In this document: positions 21,018-31,666 of the stretch, one piece after another
How the letters are laid out: each line of letters opens with the position of its first letter
How positions within the stretch are numbered: position 1 is the stretch's first letter
Notes under the pieces: generated by a model
Told to the model about the DNA's origin: nothing
The model's input: only the letters and a program-made list of their open reading frames with translations
Database searches by the model: none
Position numbers and translations under genes: made by a program
From: Mesostigma viride
Taxonomy: Eukaryota; Streptophyta; Mesostigmatophyceae; Mesostigmatales; Mesostigmataceae
Reading direction: 5' to 3'
Assembly (NCBI GenBank): GCA_009746045.1
Contig: RPFO01000154.1
Span: 8,676,693-8,740,692 of the forward strand
DNA: 64,000 bases

Positions 21018-23023
21018 GTGAGGTTGGCATGCGGGCTGGTGCAGGGGAGGCCAGCTCGACCCCCCAGGTGTACTCACCCTACCTGGGTGCTCAGGTGGCG
21101 GTGCTAGCAGGCACTAGGGAGAAGGGGGGCCACCTGGAGCATGGGACAGCTGCAGAAGGGGGAAGGGCAGTGTCTCAGGGGATGGGGAATGAGTGGGTTG
21201 GAGGCGCTGCAGGGGGGCACACCGCAGCGGGCGGGCCGCCGGTAGGTGGTACCTCACCAGACCCTAGTTCAGCACATGTGAATGGTGCGGCGTGCGGTGA
21301 GGCAGCCGGGTCGCTCAGTGTACTTAACATGGCCACACGGTTACACAAAGCACTAGGGCATGGGCATGCGGGTGAGGAGTGGGCAGCCATGCTAGGGTTC
21401 ACAGACTTAGTGGATATGTGCAAGCAGGTGTGGTTAAGGTGTCGCAAATGTCAGGAGCGGGCACCTAAACCGCACAAGTTCCATGCACGTAGGCCAGAGT
21501 TTGAGCGAGGTGTGGTGCAGTGTGATGTATTCATGTATGACGACAGAGACTACGTGCTTGCAGTGGGCAGGTTCTCCAGGTACAAGGTCATGGTGCCACT
21601 TGAGCGCAAGCTGAAGGAGCACTTGTGTGATGCATTGCGTCTCCTCAGGTCCAAGTTTGGTGTGGCATCTGTGTTGGAGTGCGATCAGCAGTTTGAGTGC
21701 TGTGTGGGTGAGCCGGGTGTGGGGAAGATAGAACTTGCTGGGGTAGCTGACCACGAGCACCAGGGTCTTGTCGAGCGCCACATACAGACATCGAAGCAGG
21801 TGATGGCATGCATGGAGAAGATGAGAACAGGCTCGTATCGTGAGAGGCTGGTGATCTGCAATGAGATAGAGCAATGTCTCAACAACCGTGTAATGGTCAA
21901 GGTGTTGGGTGGGCAGGTGGCAGTCACGCCTAAGGGAGTGGAGATGGGCTTGTTGTCACCTGAGGCTGTGGAAGAGTACAGGGATTATTTGAGCGATCGT
22001 TACGTGCGCATGGTAAAGATGGACCTGCGACGTGGACAGGTTTATGTGCCGTGCGTGAACGCCAGGGTCTGGGCCTACGCGGAGGGCAGTCATGGAAAAC
22101 GGGGCCTATGGAGAGGTCCCGGTGTGGTCAAGGAGATCGATCCTGATCACATGCTTGCTTCGGTAGCGCTAGAGGACAGTTGCTACGACAAGCTGCTAGC
22201 GTGGAAACACCTGCGCCCCTACTATGACGGGCTGGGGCCGCCAGACCCACCCGCTGAGGAAGGTGTTAGGGACCCCAGTGTGCAGGCTGGGGGTGAGGCG
22301 GGGGATCCCGGGGCTGCAGGGGGGGTGAGGGAGGGGGGTGGGCCTGATCAACCTACTCGCTCCCTTTCGCCGGAAGCTGGGTTGCCACCTTCCAAGGGCG
22401 GTCCCGCTAGCGTGGGGTCGGGCGGTTCGGGGGTTGCCCCAGCCGTTGACGACCAGGAGAAGCAGCGCGCCGCGGTACTAGCCCGCCTAGTGGAGCGCCT
22501 GCAGGAAGCTCGACGCGCTGCCACGGTGGGCGAGCAGCGGCAGTTGGGGGGCAACATCTCGCGGGCCGGCAAGGAGCGGGTGGCCGAAGGTGGGATGGTA
22601 CCACGGTCCGGTGAGGCGGGTGAGCCAGCCGAAGGTGGGGTTGCACGGGCCGGCGATGCTGGGGCATTGACCGCAGGTGCGGGGCAGCAGGCTGGTGGCG
22701 TTGGCGGGTTGGCCGACGCGGGGCCTATATTGCCGAGTGAGGGCGATAGCCCCATGGACGACAGCGAGGCTGTCGAGGAGAGAGGTGAGCCAGGTGAGCT
22801 GGTGGCTGCGGTCTCTAAGCTTGCCAACTGGTATTCGGACGGGCTGGGTAGTTGTCGATTGGAAGTGGACACTGACGCGGTGGTGTGCTTGCTGGGTGAG
22901 GGAGTAGCCAGGCATCTGCCGTGCACTGCGTCCAGGTGGAGGTATGTGGAGGACTTCTCCGGGTTAGTGAGGATGCCGGTGCGGGGTGAGGTAATGCTGA
23001 CGATCTTGGGGAGGAGACGCCGT
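21014..23023 (+). CDS. Copia-related Pol, first part: integrase and protease
   Basis: In the same frame as gag. Numbered from the ATG at 21029: a low-complexity linker (to about 95), a GAG-pre-integrase zinc region (HKALGH, CRKC; about 106-141), an integrase core with D166, D219 and E249 (DX29E), a C-terminal region to about 400, a long Gly/Ala/Pro-rich linker, then a retropepsin-like EVDTDAVVCLLG (D614-T-D616) and DFSG. The frame then breaks within TTTT at about 23020-23023, where one T seems missing; restoring phase leads straight into the protease end and RT. Domain order matches the other copia-like element in this window. Confidence 0.85.
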
Positions 23024-24906
23024 TTTGCGTGCTCGAGGGGTATGATGGACCCGCCATTTTGGGACTTCCTTTCCTGGACCATCCTGATGTGCGGATTCAG
23101 AGCTCATTGCTAACCCGAGTAGGTCACGGGTCGATAGAGCTACAGTCTTACAAGTCAGTCGAGCCTCTCAGTCGCATTTGCAGCACAGTGGCTAGGCTAG
23201 CAGCACTGTCGGGTACGGAGGGTGTAGCGTGGGGCGCTGATCTCCCGCCAGCTGCTGACCTGGTTATGCCTGCATTACTGCATCCCAACAGCCTAGGAAT
23301 CACTGAGAGGGACATAGCCGCACATTCCCCGATCACATTCCCTGAGCTTGTACTGCAGATGTCAACGCCTAGTGGGTTCTCGAGCTGGTGGTGTGCATTC
23401 CGTAAGGCACTTGAGGAGTGGCAGGGCTACGGGGTGTATGAACCGCTTGACACGGTGCCGAAGGGGGCTAGGGTGCTTCCGCTGAAGATGGTGCTGTCCC
23501 ACAAGGTGAAGGCAGGTGTGGAGATCTGCTACGTGAGGCCGGTATCACAAGAGTTTGCAGGTACTAGCCCGCTGGCCAAGGAGGAGCTCTACACCCCAGG
23601 GATGGCATGGGACACGTTCAGGATGGTTAGCATGATTTTTCTTAGCTTTCTGGACGAAGGCAAGGACTACGCGTGTGCGTCCATTGATGTCAAGCGCGCA
23701 TTCCCTAACTCTAGCGAGGAAGTGGCGCAAGAGGTGTGGGAGGGTACTCCGCCTCTAGTGGTGCAGACGCCGCCGTTCTGGAAGGAGGTGGTCACGTCTG
23801 AGTTCATGGGTCTGTGCAAGGCTATAGAGGGTCTGCAGAGCGCGTCGATTGTTTGGAGGATAACCCTCATGCGTGCGTTGGGTGAGATCGCAGAGTTTGA
23901 GGTATCTCCCTACGACCCATCGTTGTTCGTGGCGCGGATGCCGTCTGGTCCTATGTTTGTACAACTGCATGGGGATGACTTGCGTGTCATTGCTTCGCGG
24001 TCAGCCTTGCATGCATTCTATGCTGACATTGGGCGGCGGTTCCCAGTGGGTGAGTTGCAGCAATTGGGGCCGCAGACGCCACGGGTGTTTTGCGGGGTGG
24101 TGCAAACCCTGCGGGTGGTGTCGGGTAAGCACCGGATGCACTTGGGTATTCCTGACAAGTACAGGGAGGAGCTCATGCGCGATGTGGAGGAGTTGTGCGC
24201 CAAGGGTTTGTGGAGCAGATTGCGTGGCAAGCTCGGCTGGATGGCAGCGGTGTGTGGGCCTGACCTGCTGGTGTTAAGCAGGACTGTGGATGAGGTGTTG
24301 GCTCTCGTTTCTCCGTCTGTGATCAAGCAGTATGTTGCTGAGAGCCAGGGTGTAGTACTTTCTGGTTTGTCTCTTTCTCAGCCGATTGTGTTGCATTGCT
24401 TTGCTGACACGTCTGGCGAGGGCAGGGAGCTCACCAAGACGAGAGCTCGCATGGGCGGCTTGTTTGTGCTCTCCAACCCCAAGGGCAATGGTTCGCTCTG
24501 TGGGTGGTACTCTAGGTTGTGCCGCAGGGTGGCAGTTGGATCGGATACCAATGAGTGTCGCGGGGTGTGTGAGTGCATCAAGGCGTCCCTGTATCTAGAG
24601 CAATTTCTGCGCTGGATGGGCAAGTGGCTGGATGCTCGTTTGGTACTGACCACGACTGTGCATACCGACAGTCAGCCGCTTGTGAGTTTCATTCTCAACA
24701 GCCTGTCCAGGACGCGCGACCTGGATTTCCTACTACTCAAGGAACTGTCATACGCAGTGAGCGTGCTTCATCTACCTGGGAAGCTCAACCCGGCTGATGC
24801 GCTGACCAAGCTGTTTGCTGGGGCGCGCGACCAGTATCGCCTCCTGCGGATGGTCATGGGGGGCTCTCTCGGGGATCTGCAAGGACTGCTGGATGGTTTG
24901 ATGTAG
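23024..24906 (+). CDS. Copia-related Pol, second part: protease end, RT, RNase H
   Basis: Begins mid-domain (LEGYDGPAILGLPFL, the C-terminal retropepsin strand) with no ATG of its own. RT follows with ELYTPGMAWDTFR, SIDVKRAFPN and an HGDD box (23968-23979) in place of YVDD, then RNase H with HCFADTSGEG, SDTNECRG and NPADALTKL near the end. It needs the upstream frame to be translated, so the element is either inactivated by a one-base loss or uses an unrecognised frameshift. The heptamer at the break is not a canonical -1 site. Confidence 0.85.
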
Positions 24907-25379
24907 ATCTGGGCAATGGACCATGTGGCATGAGAATTTCAGGCTGGCAGGCGTTGGGACGCATTACATGTGGGCTGGGAATGACCCCTGGATCGAGCCC
25001 ATCTCAGGATGACCCAGTACGGTTGGATAACTCTATCTTGGTGGGGATGTACCGATGGGATGGTCCTGGGTTGAGGACCTGATCGGAGGCGGGGACTGTG
25101 GTTGGTGATGTGTGAAAGTCCGTGGGTTCAGGGTGTGGTTGGTGTTGGAGCCGAGGGTGGTCTTTTGATCAGTCTTGTATTCTCGCTTGCTTACTTGACT
25201 TACTGACAGATGCTGGTTGTACTACCAGGGCGTGAATGGGCGCCAAGTGAGGGGTGCGGACTCCCCTAGTACATAGCGTCCTGTGTTAGTGCTTCCTGGT
25301 GAGGTGTCTGTCGGTTACTCTCGAGCTGAGTGAGATAATGATTGGTGGGATGTGTGACTGCTCGGGAAAAAGCGGCTGG
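24907..25379 (+). other. 3' untranslated region of the copia-related element
   Basis: Sequence between the pol stop and the 3' LTR, with no open frame of note, ending in a purine-rich tract (about 25364-25376) suited to prime plus-strand synthesis. Confidence 0.7.
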
Positions 25380-25969
25380 TGTTATATTATAGGTTTCAGC
25401 TCGCAGTCACATGGAAATAATTAATGATTGTGTGCCGGTACTTAGCCATTTTGTGGTTCGAGGCGTTCGGGTTAATTCGGCGCATTGGGACTTAGCCGTT
25501 TTGAGGTTCGGCTGAATTTTGGCTTGTGTGACCTACGACGATTTAAGTTACGCTGTGTGCGTTATGCCTCGTGAGTTACGCCCTAGACTTTGGCTGTGCA
25601 GCACTGCATGGTCCGGTACTGAGGTGCGGACTAGGATTCTGGGTACTGCCGGCTGGCGTGACAAGTGGCGAGATACTGGTGTGTGTCGATTGGTCGGTAC
25701 TCGGCTGGTGTGTTGTAACGGAGATGTGTAACGGAGATGCGTTCCCAGGCTTGCGTCGGTGCCTAGCGCCGCAGGCTAGCCTAGCCGCCTGACAGACGAT
25801 GATGATCCAAAAGCCAGCATTGTGTTGCATGCGGCGGTCCAACGGTTGTTGCTGCTATGCTGGCAATGGCTATGGTTGCGCTGGTAAATTAAGCTGGGGG
25901 CTTGGCTCTGAGTTTGTAACCTGATTACCGTAAATTATCATTTTATAAAATTCGAACTCAATTTTAACA
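25380..25969 (+). repeat. 3' LTR of the copia-related element
   Basis: 590 bp. Carries CATG at 25607-25610 and at 25828-25831 that the 5' LTR lacks. Followed by the GCCAC target duplication. Confidence 0.92.
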
Positions 25970-25974
25970 GCCAC

Positions 25975-26511
25975 CTCTACCTCTACCCGGCCTAATGCTA
26001 CCTAAACTAGTAAGGCCGCCTCTAGTTAAACCCCTAGCGAAAGACGAACGAGACGATCCAGATCTCAATGCATTTACGTATGTGCTACTATAATACGCCA
26101 TAAGCCATTTACACAAACCCGTTTACTCCAGGAATAGAGGAAGGAAACACAACTACACTGCCATGACCCAAGCCTATATGTGTTAATTCATTTAACACAC
26201 GCCGAGTGCCAACACGAGGGGTAGAACGTGCATAAATGATCACCAACGGTCCAGCATGCTCGGGCCGACCTGGCCCTCGCCTACAAATGTACAGATGCAC
26301 GCTGGTCCACTACATTCTACCCGAAGGATAAGGACCACTAATAAAGTACGCGGCGCGACGCCCAAAAGCATCCAATGCACCACAGTACTGTTATGAGGAC
26401 AACAGTGTCCCGGTACAAACTACACGTAAACCTAGGAACGACCGAGGCAAAAGACCTAATTTACGTCCGTAACTACAACGAATTGTTACGCGACGTAACA
26501 GTAAGGCCCTC
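25975..26511. other. No gene recognised
   Basis: AT-rich sequence with scattered TACG words. No coding or repeat structure was recognised. Confidence 0.35.
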
Positions 26512-26733
26512 ATGGGCCAAGCATCTTCAGAAGAGGAGGTGCAGGATCAGTCATCCTCGTCCCCCATGTCTTCGGACTCGGGGACATCCGACTCGATTCT
26601 GGCGAGTCTGCGCCAGGAGATATTGGATCGGGCGGGCCAGGAGGAGATGGCGGCCGAGGATGCGGCGGATGACCCGTCTTACCGGGACGTTGCATGCGTG
26701 AAGTCGTGCGCATCCCTTTCATGCGTCGGGTGA
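26512..26733 (+). CDS. Hypothetical acidic, serine-rich ORF (73 codons)
   Basis: Starts MGQASSEEEVQDQ and is rich in Ser, Glu and Asp up to a PSYRDV segment, after which composition changes. It resembles the disordered N-terminus of a nuclear or Gag-like protein. Unknown function; it may be a first exon or a transposon remnant. Confidence 0.3.
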   Translation: MGQASSEEEVQDQSSSSPMSSDSGTSDSILASLRQEILDRAGQEEMAAEDAADDPSYRDVACVKSCASLSCVG

Positions 26734-26879
26734 GGGGCTCGACCCCGGTAGTGGCACGGATCCCGAGGGGTCCGCCATATGCGCCGTGTGGTGAGGGGCC
26801 GAGCAATGCCACCTCGTCGGGTGAGAAGTCTGGCGAGGAGTCGGGCGAGGAGTCAGAGTCCAGCCGTTCACGCATATCC

Positions 26880-27225
26880 ATGCATGCAAACACCATCCAT
26901 CCACGCAAGCATTCACGTAATCCACGCAAGCATTCACTACTATCCATGCATGCAAACACCATCCACCCCAAGCACTCGCACATTCATGCATGCAAACACC
27001 ATCCATCCATGCAAGCATTCACTACTATCCATGCATGCAAACACCACCCATCCGTCCAAGCATTCACGTATCCATGCATGCAAACACCATCCACCCATGC
27101 AGGCATTCACGTATCCATGCATGCAAACACCACCCATCCGTGCAAGCATTCACGCATCCATGCACGCAAACACCATCTACCCATGCAAGCATTCACGTAT
27201 CCATGCATGCAAACACCATCCATGC
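26880..27225. repeat. About 43-bp minisatellite
   Basis: About eight imperfect copies of a unit with CATCCATGCATGCAAACACC and CAAGCATTCAC. Units differ in length by 1-3 bases. Reading frames are open on both strands because the unit lacks stops; they are not genes. Confidence 0.85.
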
Positions 27226-27308
27226 CGCAGACAGCCTTCCACATGCAGGCCAAGGCATAGCGGCCCTATCTTTCCCGCATGCGTTAATTAAACTATATTC
27301 AGAGAAAA
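27226..27308. repeat. R1 repeat, 3'-end fragment
   Basis: Matches the last part of the R1 copies ending at about 4788 and 37317 (CGCAGACAGCCTTCCACAT through ATTCAGAGAAAA). Confidence 0.75.
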
Positions 27309-27655
27309 TGGCGACTCAGCCCGTGCTAGGCTATGTTAACCCCCGCAGGGGCCCGCTGGTTCAATGCGACACAAGTCGGTGACCACCCCAAAAGCAAGCC
27401 CCCCAAAAGAGCCAGCATTTTGCAATTCCGGAATTGTCCAAAAAGGAAAGAGGTTTTACGACACCATAATTAATAGACTGAGCCGCGCAGCAGGTGCTGA
27501 GACGAAAAGGAACGACAAAGGTCTGGCGTAGCCTCGCCTCCCTAAGACGCCCTCCCCAACTCGAGTCTCGCAATAGGGAATAACTTCTAGCTTCGGAGCG
27601 CAACCCTCGCACGGCTCCTATTGTCCCCAACTACCCCTCCTTGCCGCCATTGTGA
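27309..27655. other. No gene recognised
   Basis: Sequence between two R1 pieces. Nothing identified. Confidence 0.35.
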
Positions 27656-27893
27656 AAGAAACAGTTGCGGATCAATTGCGGATCACTGCCTGCCTAGCTT
27701 GCGGCATGGTCCGCCGATCGACACACAAGATGACATCATCCTAACACCGGCATGCGTCACACGCCGGCCTGAACAGTGCTGAAAACGCCACTCAAACAAC
27801 GTTGCCACGCACCCCCAGGCTAGTGCATTAACCGTACAGGTAGTTGTACAAGGTTCCCAAGACTGACAAACATAAAACTCGCCCATCAACCCC
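27656..27893. repeat. R1 repeat, 5' half, interrupted by the LINE block
   Basis: Equivalent to about 4185-4425 of the first copy. It resumes at 36951 after the LINE pair, with ATCAACCCC (27885-27893 and 36951-36959) present on both sides as the target duplication. Confidence 0.8.
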
Positions 27894-30800
27894 ATCACCA
27901 CCCTGCTCCATCTCCGCCCCCACCCCCGCCTGCACCCCCCTTTTCGGTCAACGCGCGCCCTTGGTCATCGCCACCTTCAACGCCCGCACGCTCCAGCCCG
28001 ACGCTGACCGCTGTCACTGCCTGCGCAGTGACGACTGTCAGTGCCATCGAGTCTCCAATCTTATTGGTTTCTGCATCGACAATAATATCGCCATTCTGGG
28101 AATCCAAGAACACAGGCGCACTGCATCGGCCCGCGGATCAACTGCCCTTGCTGCTGACGACATCGACGGCTGGCGGTTCTACTACGGAGGCGGCGACGGC
28201 ACCGGGGGCGTCGGTCTCCTCTGCTCCCCGCTCGCCGTACGCCACATGGGCGAACCCCAGCTGGTCAACGCTCGGCTCCTCGTGGCCACTTTTCATTCGA
28301 TGGAGGGCCACTCGACCTACGCCCTGACGGTGGGCGTTGGTTACGCACCCCACTCCGGCCACCCAGAACAAGACCGCAAGGACTTCTTTGCAGCGCTGGA
28401 GAACCTGGCGAACGGCATCCCTGGTCGCAACTACCTCGCTCTGCTGCTGGACGTCAACGCCACGCTACCAACGGGTACTGGCGGATGTCAGCACGCCCCC
28501 AACGGTACGGTCTCCAATGCCAAGTTACACTGAACATTTTGCTGATTTGCTTACGACATGCGATTTGGTCACTGCCAACACCCGCTTTCCACATAGTCCA
28601 GATGCTTTGGTCACACACACCTCGCCAACTGGCACTGAACGCTGCATTGACTATGTTGTAATGCGCAAGCGTCATCAAGGATCTGTACTAGCTGCTCGCT
28701 TGCATGTGATCCCCCTGGTGCGCTCCGATCATCGCATCGTCAGCGCCCGCATCCGCCTGCGATTCCCCTCGCCCTTTCGTCAGCACGTGGCACCACCTGA
28801 TTTGCGCACACTTCAGTTGCTCGAGAAATCTGACGACGCTCTGGAGGACTTCCCTGAAAAACGCGCCCACAAGCGCGCCGCAGAGGCGTTCGTCGACGCG
28901 CTGGACATCCCGGCCAGCCACGCCCAGCTGTTCGCTGCCGGCCCGGCATCGGCCCTTCGGCACCTCGCTGACAAGCTGCCCGCGGCCGGGCCGGCCCTAC
29001 TGCCCCCCCGCCGCCCGCCCCGCTTCACCAGCCTGCACCGGCTCCCCGCCGTCCTCCAGGCCCGGCAAGCCCTGCGCGACAACAGCGACCCCGCCCGCTA
29101 CGCCCGCCTCAAAGCCGTCGGATTACCACTCGGCCATCCGGCAGGCGACCAAGGAGCAGGAGGACCTTCATGTCCGCGAGTACTTCGCCCACCTCAAGGA
29201 CCAGCACGGCAAGTACGCCTGGACCCGCCTGCGTCACGCCCAACGGCCCGCCGGCGGCGCGCAGCCGGCGCCGCGGACGCTCTCTGGCTCACCACAGCAG
29301 CAGCTCGACCAGTGGTATTCCTCCCAGTCCCGGCTGCTCGGCGCCCCCCCGCCGCCTCCGCCGCTTGGCCCTCTGGCAGCCGCACGCCTGGCAGTAGCAC
29401 CGGCGGACATCCCTGCGCCGCCCACGCCGCCCGCCGCTGAGCAGGACTACACGTACCCAGCCCTGACGGAACCCCTGGCCGACCCCAACGAGCTACCGCC
29501 GTTCACCGAGCTCGAGCTGAGCACCGCCGCCAAGCAACTCCGCTTCTATGCCGCCGTTGGACCTGACCAGCTCCCAGCCCCGGTGATTAAGCTGACGGCG
29601 CTCACGGGGTTCTTGCTTGACGTCTGCAACCGGATCCTGCTTGCCGACGCGCCGCCGATTCGATCCTGAGTGGCAGCACAGCTACCGTATTATGCTGTAC
29701 AAAAACAAAGGTTCCCCTGACGACCCCGCCAACTACAGAGGAGTCTGCATCCAGAGCGCCGCACTTAAGTTGTTCATGCGCATGATCCTCAACCGCCTTC
29801 GTTCTGCTCTCGACTGTCACCTTGGGGAAAGTCAAATGGGCTTCCGTCCTGGGCGCAACACCGTCATGGCCATCTTCGTCGCGCGTCGCCTCTTCGAGGA
29901 AATCGCTCTCCTGCAACCTGGTGAGTTTCCCGCCATCCTGATCTTCGTCGACTTCATCAAGGCTTTTGATTCTGTCCTCTGGGACGCTCTATGGGCTGTA
30001 CTTGCTCGCGCTCGCGTCCCCACTCCCCTGATTACCGTCATCCGCACGCTGTATGAGGGGTCGACCACTTTGGTGCGCACTCAACACGGCATTACCCCGC
30101 CATGCCCACTGCAGACCGGCGTCCGGCAGGGTTGCGTCCTGTCGCCGTACCTGTTTATTATTGTAGTGGATTATGCTATGCGCCAGGCACGTGCTCGCTT
30201 TGCTAGCATTGCAGGCCGTGCCCCTGGCCTAGCGATCATGAACGAGCTTGGGGAAGGGGGGCCGACTAACAAGCAGAATTTACTAGCTGACCTCATTTAT
30301 GCCGACGACATCACGCTCATCGAGAAGCCGGAGTCTGCCCAACTTTGGCTGGACTGCCTGGCGCTCGAGGCTCGGGCGGTTGGTCTAGAAATCAGCCCCA
30401 AAACGGAGGCCCTGGCCCTCGGCATGGCAGGGCCCCCACCCACACTCCGCCTCTTAGACGATGCCGAGGTCAACTACCCTCCTTCAGGCCGCTTCAAGCT
30501 GCTCGGCAGTTGGCTTCCCGACTGCGAGGACGACATGACGACACGGATCGGCATGGCGTGGGCACACCTCCATGACCACCGCCACTGGTGGAGCAACCCC
30601 GCCCTACCCCGGATCGTCAAGCGTGACCTCTTCAAGGTCGTCATTCTGACGATCCTGACCTACGGCGCCGAGACGTGGACACTGACGCAGGAGCTGGAGC
30701 AACGACTCGACGGCGCCGTCACCAAGATGCTGCGCAAGGCCCTTAACATCCCCTTTGGTTTGCACATTAGTAATGAGGATTTGTACGCTGATTTGCCCTA

Positions 30801-31186
30801 TGTTTCCCACATTATTAGGCACAGGCGCCTGGGCCTAGCCGGGCACCTGGCCCGCACAGATCAGGTAGATACATCAGATAGACTAGCTGGCACCAAGCCC
30901 GCCCAGCCTGGGCGATATGTCCTCACCTGGCGTGCCCCAGCTAGGCCGCGCGCGGCAGGGCCGCCACCCGTGGACTTTTCGTGATAGACTCGGCATGGAC
31001 ATGTGCTACACTAGACGTGACGGGCTCACCCCCGGGCAACCTCCTGGTTTGTCTGTAATATGGAGGCAGATGGTGCGCAAGGATAGATGGCAAGTAGTGA
31101 TGAAGGAGACCACCCCCAAGCCTGTGGGGGCTCCGCGTGTGACCAAGTATGGCATTCATAGCGATTCGGGCCGCGGTGCCCACACC
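27894..31186 (+). pseudogene. LINE copy 1: 5'-truncated, frameshifted ORF2
   Basis: Nearly identical to ORF2 of copy 2 but starts within the proline-rich linker just before the endonuclease, so it lacks ORF1 and about 115 codons. Relative to copy 2 it has four separate 4-base gains (28524, 29117, 29660, about 30939), each shifting frame, plus a 6-base loss near 28202 and other small changes. The reading pieces are 27844-28533, 28337-29440 and 29617-30984. It keeps the conserved RQGC RT motif that copy 2 has lost and the YADD box. Its 3' UTR is missing: sequence passes from ...CCCACACCC directly into the 168-bp monomers of copy 2. Confidence 0.9.
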
Positions 31187-31660
31187 CATGAAATTTCATC
31201 GGGTTGGTTGCATTAGACGCGTCTTTTGAAGACGAACACGCTGATATAATTTTCTACAGCTATCGCTCAATATTTCCGAAGATACCGGCACCGCCCTGCC
31301 CAGCAAATATCGCTGTTGCAATATACGAGAATGCTCATAACTTTTGACTCCGGCCATGAAATTTCATCGGGTTGGTTGCATTAGACTCGTCTTTTGAAGA
31401 CGAACACGCCGATATAATTTTCTCCAGCTATCGCTCAATATTTCCGAAGATACCGGCACCGCCCTGCCCAGCAAATATCGCTGTTGCAATATACGAGAAT
31501 GCTCATAACTTTTGACTCCGGCCATGAAACTTCATCGGGTTGGTTGCATTAGACTCGTCTTTTGAAGACGAACACGCTGATATAATTTTCTCCAGCTATC
31601 GCTCAATATTTCCGAAGATACCGGCACCGCCCTGCCCAGCAAATATCGCTGTTTTTTCAG
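31187..31660 (+). repeat. 168-bp tandem monomers upstream of LINE ORF1
   Basis: Monomers start at 31187, 31355 and 31523 (spacing exactly 168). The third is cut at about 31655 and joins a T-run and CAGCTCGATATGG leading into ORF1. Each has CATGAAATTTCATCGGG near its start and GATACCGGCACCGCCCTGCC later. Position and form resemble the promoter monomers of mouse-type L1 elements, so they may drive LINE transcription. Confidence 0.85.
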
Positions 31661-31666
31661 CTCGAT

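Larger units (their letters stand above)
19150..25974 (+). mobile_element. Complete copia-related LTR retrotransposon
   Basis: LTRs at 19155-19738 and 25380-25969 begin TGTTATATTATAGG and end TTTTAACA. The 5-bp target duplication GCCAC flanks the element exactly (19150-19154 and 25970-25974). Between them lie gag, a UGA, then pol. A purine-rich GGGAAAAAGCGG precedes the 3' LTR. The sequence just after the 5' LTR does not look like an initiator-Met tRNA primer site. The LTRs differ at only a handful of places, so the insertion is young. One base appears to be missing in pol near 23023. Confidence 0.93.

Noticed and set aside
23010-23030. Programmed -1 frameshift in pol
   Set aside because: The sequence at the break does not form an X-XXY-YYZ heptamer in the right phase; a one-base loss is simpler.
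26694-27382. His/Pro/Thr-rich ORFs in several frames
   Set aside because: Produced by the 43-bp minisatellite; no start or splice context and open on both strands.
28454-29400. Minus-strand ORFs opposite the LINE copies
   Set aside because: Shadows of ORF2 in GC-rich sequence; the same shadows recur in both copies only because the copies are identical.
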